Part shown: positions 1 to 5,091 of the stretch, in pieces | Numbering within the stretch: the first letter of the stretch is position 1 | Layout: the number at the start of each line of letters is the position of its first letter | Notes under the pieces: model-generated | Databases searched by the model: none | What the model was told of the DNA's origin: nothing | The model's input: only the letters and a program-made list of their open reading frames with translations | DNA from: Massilia sp. | GTDB taxonomy: Bacteria; Pseudomonadota; Gammaproteobacteria; Burkholderiales; Burkholderiaceae_D | DNA length: 6,669 nt | Direction of reading: 5' to 3' | Assembly: GCA_003484545.1 (NCBI GenBank) | Contig: DNCF01000015.1 | Coordinates: forward strand, 498-7,166 | Made by a program: the position numbers and the translations under genes

Positions 1-2279
1 TTCATGTTGGCATTGTTCAGGCTGCGACGGGCTTCTTCCAGTTCTGCCCGGGCTGCCGCCAGTTCCTTCTCGACGCGCTCGCGCGTCTGCGCCGACTGGC
101 GCGCCAGGTCGTCGAGCGCCCCCATCTTCGTGGTGGCGGCAGCATGGGTCTCGCGCAGTGCGTCGAGCTCGCGTTGCAGGCGATTGACGTCATCCATCGT
201 GTCGGCCCACAAGCGCTGGGCAGCGCTCGCGGCGTGCTCCTCCTGCAGCACGCGCTGCTCCAGCGCACTGACCTCGGAACGCGCTTCGATGCGCTGACGG
301 TCGCTGGCGGCGAGTGCCTCGGCGGTGGCGCCCAGTTCCGCTTCGATGGTGGAAAGACGTTGTGCAGTCTCCTGCAGGCGCGCCGCGTCTTCCTCGCCGA
401 GCTTGCTCAAGCGCTCTACTTTGTCTTCCAGGTTCTTGCGTTCCGCGAGCAACTGGGCATTGGTGTCGGCAACCGCTTTCAGGGATGCCGCCATCTCTTC
501 TGCAAATTTGTTCAGACGCTTGACTTCGTCTTCGACATCCCGGCGCTCGACCAGCAACTGCGCATTGGTCTCGGTCACCGTCTGCAGCGACGCAGTCAGT
601 TCGTCACCGAGCTTGCTCAAGCGCTGTACTTCGTTTTCCAGGCTCCTGCGTTCGCCGAGCAGTTGGGCGTTGGTATCGGCGACTGCCTTCAGGGATGCAG
701 CCATTTCTTCTGCAAATTTGTTCAGACGCTTTACTTCGTTGTCGATCTCCTGGCGCTCGGTTAACAACTGAGCGTTGGTATCGGTCACCGTCTGCAACGA
801 TGCAGTCAATTCCTCGCCGAATTTCTTCAGTCGCTGGATCTCGCCGTTGATTTCCTGGCGCTCGGCGAGCAGCCGGGCATTGGTCTCGTTCACTGCCTGC
901 AACGACGCATTCGCTTCCGCGCTCACTTTGTTCAGGCGCTGGACTTCGCCTTCGACGTCCTGGCGATCGGCGAGCAGCTTTGCATTCGTGCTATTTACCG
1001 CCTGCAACGATGCGGCCACGTCCTCGCCGAACTTGCTCAGACGCTGAATTTCGCTGTCAAGACGCTGTCGCTCGGCAATAAGCTGGGTATTCGCCTGGGT
1101 CAGCGCCCGCAACGACGTGGCTGCGTCTTCGCCGGATTTTCCAAGGCGCTGCACCTCATCCTGCAGGAGCTGGCGCTCGTTCGCCATGTCGGCATGCGCG
1201 CGATTCACGGTTTGCAGCGACGTCTCGAGGCGTGCCAGCTGCATCTCGACCTCGTGCCTTGCCTGGAGATGCGTGTCGCCAGCGGCGCCAAGGCGCTTGA
1301 TTTCGCTCTGCAGCGTGTTGCGCTCGTTCTCGAGGCGCTCCCGGGTTGCCTCGAGCTGTTGCAGCACCTCGCCGCGTGCCGCCTCGGCATCGTGGCGCGC
1401 TCTTTCTTCTTTTGCCAGTTGGACTTTCAGATTGGCGACCTGTTCCGTCGACGCGCGGTACTTCAGGTTTGCCGCATCGAGCTGCTGGCGTACCTGCAGC
1501 AACTGCTGTGACGTCAGATAAATGTCCCGGTTTGCCTTCAGTTGCAGGCGCGACAGGCGCTGGTCGACCGTCGTCTGCTCGTTCGGCAAGAACAGATGCG
1601 TTGGCGTGGCGTTGAACGTATCCCAGTAGCCGTAATTGCGCGCCGTCATCCAGTGGTGGATCTGGCGGAAGTGTGTATCGGTGCTGCATTCCACGTAGAG
1701 AATGGGACGGTCGCGTTCCACCAGCGCCGCGGCGCCGGCAAGGACGTCGATTTCCATGCCTTCGACGTCGATCTTGATGGCCTTCACCGGGCCAGGAAGC
1801 GCGAGGCTGTCGATAGCGTGGATTTCCAGCGGTCCGCCGTCGGTAACGATGCTCTGGGCACCCAGGTTGTCGGGAATGCTGCTGGCAAAATGGCCGAATC
1901 CGTGCTGGCGTCCCAAGCCGACGGTACGAATATCGACACGACTTTCCAGCCCGTTCAGTTGCGCGCTTTCGCGCACGGCCGAAGCCAGCTCCGTGTTCGG
2001 TTCGAATGCCACGACCTGGCAGTTCGCGACCGCAGCCAGGAACAGCGTATGGTTGCCGACGTTGGCGCCGGCATCGAGCACGATATCGCCGTCGGCCAGC
2101 CGCTCTTTCATGTCCAGCAACATGTCCAGCTCGTATGGGGCCTGCTCGGTGGCGACCTTGCGCTGGATATAGTCGCGATCGGCATGAGGCAGCACCATGC
2201 GGTAGGTCTTGCCACCTACCGAGACCTCGACAATCTTGTTCGCTGCGCCGTCGACGGCGCTGGTTTCGTGCATATTCAT
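1..2279 (-). CDS. FkbM-family SAM-dependent methyltransferase with a long C-terminal repeat coiled coil (3' end beyond the window)
   Basis: My translation from ATG 2279 stays open to the left edge: 759 residues, C terminus missing. Residues about 65-225 form an FkbM-type methyltransferase. The SAM-binding glycine loop VLDAGANVGNHT is at 67-78, the acidic residue after strand 2 is in FEPN (92-95), and the family-typical IKIDVEGME is at 168-176. By family, it should transfer methyl from S-adenosylmethionine to a hydroxyl, probably on a glycan; the substrate is not visible. From about residue 240 onward the chain is almost entirely charged heptad coiled coil, including eight 35-residue repeats (353-632) and a less regular tail (633-759) rich in Glu, Arg, Ala and Leu. 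I see no signal peptide or membrane segment, so it is probably cytoplasmic. An in-frame TAG at 2327-2325 with no start codon between it and 2279 limits the start to 2279 or the ATG at 2273; the ribosome-binding site is weak (AAGAA). It lies 90 bases after wecC on the same strand. Another domain, such as a glycosyltransferase, could follow outside the window. Confidence 0.93.
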   Translation of the reverse strand, partial: MNMHETSAVDGAANKIVEVSVGGKTYRMVLPHADRDYIQRKVATEQAPYELDMLLDMKERLADGDIVLDAGANVGNHTLFLAAVANCQVVAFEPNTELASAVRESAQLNGLESRVDIRTVGLGRQHGFGHFASSIPDNLGAQSIVTDGGPLEIHAIDSLALPGPVKAIKIDVEGMEIDVLAGAAALVERDRPILYVECSTDTHFRQIHHWMTARNYGYWDTFNATPTHLFLPNEQTTVDQRLSRLQLKANRDIYLTSQQLLQVRQQLDAANLKYRASTEQVANLKVQLAKEERARHDAEAARGEVLQQLEATRERLENERNTLQSEIKRLGAAGDTHLQARHEVEMQLARLETSLQTVNRAHADMANERQLLQDEVQRLGKSGEDAATSLRALTQANTQLIAERQRLDSEIQRLSKFGEDVAASLQAVNSTNAKLLADRQDVEGEVQRLNKVSAEANASLQAVNETNARLLAERQEINGEIQRLKKFGEELTASLQTVTDTNAQLLTERQEIDNEVKRLNKFAEEMAASLKAVADTNAQLLGERRSLENEVQRLSKLGDELTASLQTVTETNAQLLVERRDVEDEVKRLNKFAEEMAASLKAVADTNAQLLAERKNLEDKVERLSKLGEEDAARLQETAQRLSTIEAELGATAEALAASDRQRIEARSEVSALEQRVLQEEHAASAAQRLWADTMDDVNRLQRELDALRETHAAATTKMGALDDLARQSAQTRERVEKELAAARAELEEARRSLNNANM
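384..803 (-). repeat. Second-order duplication: two copies of a 210-bp (70-residue) pair of units
   Basis: Units 5-6 (803-594) and 7-8 (593-384) match as pairs better than adjacent units match each other. Unit 5 and unit 7 share 28 of 35 residues, both ending NKFAEEMA. Unit 6 and unit 8 share 26 of 35, both starting ASLKAVADTNAQLL. At DNA level, bases 496-521 are identical to 706-731 (26 bp), and 397-415 to 607-625 (19 bp), both at an offset of exactly 210. This suggests that the most recent expansion copied a two-unit block rather than a single unit. Confidence 0.85.
384..1223 (-). repeat. Eight tandem 105-bp repeats encoding 35-residue (five-heptad) coiled-coil units
   Basis: In the methyltransferase reading frame, unit 1 starts at 1223 and the units follow without gaps: 1223-1119, 1118-1014, 1013-909, 908-804, 803-699, 698-594, 593-489 and 488-384. 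A typical unit begins ASLQAV, then xTNAQLLAER, then a variable acidic stretch, then EVQRLNKFGEE. Units 1-3 are the most diverged. After 384 the pattern dissolves into ordinary coiled coil (ARLQETAQRL). A degenerate copy may precede unit 1, around residues 309-333 (ERNTLQSEIKRLG). Since 35 is five times seven, each unit keeps the heptad register, with a/d positions at unit residues 3, 6, 10, 13, 17, 20, 24, 27, 31 and 34. Copies can therefore be gained or lost without breaking the reading frame or the helix register. Confidence 0.95.
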
Positions 2280-2306
2280 AGTTCTTGCGGCTGGCCGCGG
2301 ATTCGT

Positions 2307-2327
2307 TAGCGGCCTTCGCGGCCGCTA
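2307..2327 (-). other. GC-rich 8-bp hairpin between wecC and the methyltransferase gene
   Basis: On the minus strand TAGCGGCC (2327-2320) and GGCCGCTA (2314-2307) form a perfect 8-bp stem with a five-base loop GCGAA. It sits midway in the 90-base gap (2369-2280), about 27 bases before the methyltransferase ATG. No run of T follows it, so it is not a standard intrinsic terminator. It could protect or attenuate the message, or be a chance product of GC-rich sequence. I see no convincing promoter in the gap. Confidence 0.5.
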
Positions 2328-2369
2328 TTCAGGTTGATAAATGTCGCAGACGATCTCGTCCCTCGGGCC

Positions 2370-3650
2370 TCAGGCATGACGGCTGGCGCCGACACCGACG
2401 GCATCGACCATCCGTGGATGCGCGGCCAGTTGCGCGCCTGCCTGAACGAACTGGCGATGCTTCACGAGGACCGCAACGACGTCGGCCTCGGCCAGGGCCT
2501 GCTCGAGCGTGACCAGCGCCTGTTCGGACAACATGCCCGGCAGCGCGTCGACATTCGGCTCGACCACCATCAACTGCACGCCGCTCATGCGTGCGACGTC
2601 GGCAGCGATGTGCAGCGCCGGGCTCTCGCGCAAATCGTCGATGTCGGGCTTGAAAGCCAGGCCGAGCACGGCGACCTTGACGCTGCCGCTCTTGCCGTCC
2701 TGCGCGCGGCAGGCATCGACCGCGGCGGCGATCTTCCCGACCACCCAGGCAGGCTTGCCGTCGTTGACTTCGCGCGCCGTACGGATCAGGCGGGCCTCGT
2801 CAGGCGTCTTGTCGACGATGAACCACGGATCGACCGCGATGCAATGACCGCCGACGCCGCAGCCGGGCTGCAGGATGTTAACGCGTGGATGGTGGTTCGC
2901 CAAGCCGATCAGCTCGCGCACGTCGATGCCGAGCTTGTCGCTGATGAGAGACAGTTCGTTCGCGAAGGCGATATTCACGTCGCGGAAGGCATTTTCGGTC
3001 AGTTTTGCCATCTCCGCGGTACGCGCATTGGTGAACAGCAATTCGCCCTGCACGAACACCCGGTAGATGTCGGCCGCACGCTTGGCGCACTGTTCGGTGA
3101 TGCCGCCGATGATACGGTCGTTATCGACAAGTTCGATGACGACACGGCCAGGCAGCACGCGCTCCGGGCAGTAGGCCACATGCACGTCGATGTCGGTGCC
3201 GTCGCTGTCCGGCGAAGGGAAGCGCAGTTCCGGTCGCGCGGCCGCCAGCCATTGCGTCATCATTTCGGTCGTGCCGACCGGAGACGTGGATTCCAGGATA
3301 ACGATGTCGCCACGCTTGAGCACCTTGGCGACGGACTCGGCCGCCGCACGAACATAGGAGAGATCGGGAGCATGGTCGCCCTGGAACGGCGTCGGCACCG
3401 CGATCAGGAAGGCCTCGGCCGGCTCCGGCGCCGTCGTGGCGCGCAAGTAGCCTTCGGTCACCGCCGCATGCACCAGCATGTCGAGTTCCGGCTCGACGAT
3501 ATGGATCTTGCCGTCGTTGATGATCTCGACGGCGCGCTGGTTGACGTCGACACCGATGACGTTGATCTTGCGCGAAGCGAACATGGCGGCGGTCGGCAAG
3601 CCAATGTACCCGAGACCAATAACCGATACAGTGGTGAATTTATGCTGCAT
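2370..3650 (-). CDS. wecC: UDP-N-acetyl-D-mannosamine dehydrogenase (UDP-ManNAc to UDP-ManNAcA)
   Basis: The protein has 426 residues from ATG 3650, close to E. coli WecC (about 420) and collinear with it as I recall that sequence. The enzyme oxidises UDP-ManNAc to UDP-ManNAcA with two NAD+ in the cytoplasm. The N-terminal Rossmann loop GLGYIGLP is at residues 12-19. The central dehydrogenase signature AKLTENAFRDVNIAFANE is at 215-232, with candidate catalytic Lys216. The catalytic cysteine is Cys270 in GVGGHCIAVDPWF, and the C-terminal UDP-binding motif GLAFKPDIDDLRESP is at 330-344. I chose ATG 3650 over the in-frame ATG at 3665 because AAGGA lies 7 bases upstream of it, and because the resulting N terminus (MQHKFTTVSVIGLGY) matches the family. 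The gene overlaps the wecB end by 11 bases, so expression is probably coupled. No key residue is missing. The wecBC pair is known from enterobacterial common antigen and from capsules; the kpsD neighbour favours a capsule role here. Confidence 0.97.
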   Translation of the reverse strand: MQHKFTTVSVIGLGYIGLPTAAMFASRKINVIGVDVNQRAVEIINDGKIHIVEPELDMLVHAAVTEGYLRATTAPEPAEAFLIAVPTPFQGDHAPDLSYVRAAAESVAKVLKRGDIVILESTSPVGTTEMMTQWLAAARPELRFPSPDSDGTDIDVHVAYCPERVLPGRVVIELVDNDRIIGGITEQCAKRAADIYRVFVQGELLFTNARTAEMAKLTENAFRDVNIAFANELSLISDKLGIDVRELIGLANHHPRVNILQPGCGVGGHCIAVDPWFIVDKTPDEARLIRTAREVNDGKPAWVVGKIAAAVDACRAQDGKSGSVKVAVLGLAFKPDIDDLRESPALHIAADVARMSGVQLMVVEPNVDALPGMLSEQALVTLEQALAEADVVAVLVKHRQFVQAGAQLAAHPRMVDAVGVGASRHA

Positions 3651-4782
3651 ACGAGGTTCCTTCATTGTGGATAGCTTTCACAATACGTGCGCAGGCGGTG
3701 CCGTCTCCATATGGGTTATGGGCAATGCTCATGCTCTTGTATATCTCTTCGCTCTCTAACAAGGTCGCTACACCGTCGACGATCTTGTTGGCGTTCGTAC
3801 CGACGAGGCGTACCGTGCCGGCTGCAACGGCCTCGGGGCGTTCGGTGGTGTCGCGCATCACCAGCACAGGCTTGCCCAGCGACGGCGCTTCTTCCTGGAT
3901 GCCGCCCGAATCGGTCAGGATGATGTACGCACGCGTCATCAGGTACACGAAGGGCAGGTAATCCTGCGGCTCGATCAGGTGCACATTGTCGAGCCCACTC
4001 AGGATGCGTCGCACCGGCTCGGCGACATTCGGATTGAGGTGTACCGGATACACGAAATCGACATCCGGATACTGCATGGCGAGCGTGCGGATGGCGGCGC
4101 AGATCCGCTCGAAGCCGTCGCCAAAATTTTCGCGCCGGTGACCAGTGATGAGCACCATGCGGCGATCGGCACGCAGGAAGGAAAAACGCTGCTGCAGCGA
4201 ACTGGACAGGACATTATCCTGCTCGAGTTTGCTTTGTACCCACAACAGCGCATCGATGACCGTATTGCCGGTCACATGAACTGTATGTTCCGCCGTTCCT
4301 TCGTCGAGAAGGTTGCGCCTCGATTGTTCGGTTGGCGCAAAATGCAAATTCGCCAGCGCACCGGTGAGTTTGCGATTCGCCTCTTCCGGCCAAGGCGACT
4401 GCAGGTTGCCAGTACGCAGTCCTGCTTCCACATGACCGATGCGGATTCGGCGATAAAAGGCAGCCATCGAAGCGCAGAACGTAGTCGAGGTATCGCCGTG
4501 GACGAGCACCAGATCTGGTTGGAACTCCGCCAATACAGGGTCGATCCGCGTCAGGATTTCAGTTGTGATGCCTGCGAGCGTCTGTCCCGGCTTCATGATA
4601 TCGAGATCGTAATCCGGACGAATCTCGAACAATTCGAGAACCTGGTCGAGCATCTGCCTATGCTGCGCAGTGACGCAGACGCGGGATTCGAATTCTGGCT
4701 GCTGTGCGAGCAGCTTGACCAGCGGAGCCATCTTGATGGCTTCAGGGCGTGTACCAAAAACAGTCAATATTTTCATCTTCAT
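3640..4782 (-). CDS. wecB: Non-hydrolysing UDP-N-acetylglucosamine 2-epimerase
   Basis: This enzyme interconverts UDP-GlcNAc and UDP-ManNAc in the cytoplasm and supplies the substrate of WecC. The 380 residues are of normal family length and collinear with E. coli WecB. The N-terminal GTRPEAIKMAP is at 10-20. The residues matching the E. coli catalytic set are present: Asp97 (VHGDT), Glu119 (HVEAGLRTG), Glu133 (WPEEANR) and His215 (TGHRREN). The UDP-binding block LTDSGGIQEEAPSLGKPVL is at 289-307, followed by RDTTERPEA at 310-318. The start is either ATG 4782 or the ATG at 4776 (residue 3), which aligns better with E. coli residue 1; the purine-rich AGAAGAA upstream could serve either. Hand counts give 50-60% GC in lines of this gene, and only 35% in the 60 bases around its start (4741-4800), against 65-68% in kpsD and wecC. 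That could mean a separate origin. The gene ends inside wecC. Confidence 0.97.
   Translation of the reverse strand: MKMKILTVFGTRPEAIKMAPLVKLLAQQPEFESRVCVTAQHRQMLDQVLELFEIRPDYDLDIMKPGQTLAGITTEILTRIDPVLAEFQPDLVLVHGDTSTTFCASMAAFYRRIRIGHVEAGLRTGNLQSPWPEEANRKLTGALANLHFAPTEQSRRNLLDEGTAEHTVHVTGNTVIDALLWVQSKLEQDNVLSSSLQQRFSFLRADRRMVLITGHRRENFGDGFERICAAIRTLAMQYPDVDFVYPVHLNPNVAEPVRRILSGLDNVHLIEPQDYLPFVYLMTRAYIILTDSGGIQEEAPSLGKPVLVMRDTTERPEAVAAGTVRLVGTNANKIVDGVATLLESEEIYKSMSIAHNPYGDGTACARIVKAIHNEGTSYAA
3658..3662 (-). promoter_or_regulatory. Ribosome-binding site of wecC, inside the 3' end of wecB
   Basis: The minus strand reads AAGGA followed by a 7-base spacer (ACCTCGT) and ATG at 3650. It lies in the last codons of wecB and just after the alternative ATG at 3665, which has no comparable site of its own. 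It therefore decides the wecC start and implies that ribosomes finishing wecB feed wecC. Confidence 0.8.
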
Positions 4783-5091
4783 TCTTCTTCATTTTCGATC
4801 GTCGCTGCCACTGAGGCGTGGAGCGACTGGTGCCGGAGCTGCTGAACCGCGTACTGCTGCGTTTCATCTCTATCCCTGCGGCCAGCCCGGCAATTCACTG
4901 GTCGATGCGATACCGCCGAGCGGCATCGGAGGGAACGGTGTTCTGAAGTTGTATCGGACGAGAGCCGGGACCCGGCGGCATGCCTGCGCGGCCACGTCTG
5001 GACCGTGCACGGCTGCCCGGCAGCCTGCTGCCGCGCGACGCCAGGCGCTGCGCGACAAAGACCGCACCGGTGGCGCCGGCTGTCGCTCGCC
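4783..5091 (-). other. 309-base intergenic gap between kpsD and wecB, no convincing gene
   Basis: I find no recognisable protein, tRNA or clear sigma-70 promoter here. Most of it is GC-rich (41 of 60 bases at 4801-4860). One minus-strand frame is free of stops from 5090 to a TGA at 4781-4779, which overlaps the wecB ATG as ATGA. Its only plausible late start is GTG 4898, giving 39 residues with no recognised motif. Several GC-rich inverted repeats lie near the kpsD end, and a bulged hairpin at 4903-4928 pairs CGATG with CATCG and CCGC with GCGG. The gap may hold an untranslated leader of wecB or a decayed gene remnant. Confidence 0.6.
5011..5033. repeat. Overlapping GC-rich inverted repeats downstream of kpsD
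   Basis: On the plus strand GGCTGCC (5011-5017) pairs with GGCAGCC (5019-5025), and the overlapping CGGCAG (5018-5023) pairs with CTGCCG (5028-5033) around a four-base loop. The two hairpins are mutually exclusive. They lie about 60-80 bases past the kpsD stop, but no T-run follows on the minus strand, so a terminator role is not supported by the standard criterion. A chance origin in GC-rich DNA is possible. Confidence 0.4.

Noticed and set aside
144..764. Plus-strand frame with internally repeated residues (VFQVLAF, LYFVFQ and similar), which could be mistaken for a repetitive membrane protein
   Set aside because: The periodicity is only the complement of the minus-strand 35-residue coiled-coil repeats.
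384..1223. Regular 105-bp periodicity considered as a CRISPR array or intergenic satellite
   Set aside because: The units are contiguous with no spacers, stay in frame within one gene, and encode heptads.
1156..1689. A 177-codon minus-strand frame within the methyltransferase gene
   Set aside because: It is out of frame with the continuous 759-codon reading, and has a low-complexity Arg/Ala/Gly/Pro composition.
1542..2309. A 255-codon plus-strand open frame
   Set aside because: Antisense to the methyltransferase domain, which has clear SAM-binding motifs on the minus strand.
2334..3674. A 446-codon open frame on the plus strand
   Set aside because: It is exactly antisense to wecC, whose motifs and catalytic residues are intact on the minus strand. 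The product is rich in Asp, Arg and His with no recognisable domain, as expected of a GC-rich shadow frame.
3979..4845. A 288-codon plus-strand open frame
   Set aside because: Antisense shadow of wecB; no domain is recognised and the wecB frame is clearly the coding one.
4742..4867. Small minus-strand frame of 41 codons from ATG 4867, overlapping the wecB start
   Set aside because: It has a Ser/Arg-rich sequence with no recognised motif and a poor ribosome-binding site, and its end is dictated by wecB sequence in another frame.
5011..5033. Intrinsic terminator of kpsD
   Set aside because: The hairpins are GC-rich but lack a following T-run on the minus strand, so only the inverted repeats themselves are reported.
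4870..5067. A 65-codon minus-strand frame in the kpsD-wecB gap
   Set aside because: It has no family resemblance and no clear ribosome-binding site. Such a length is common by chance in GC-rich DNA, and other frames in the gap are also open over long stretches.
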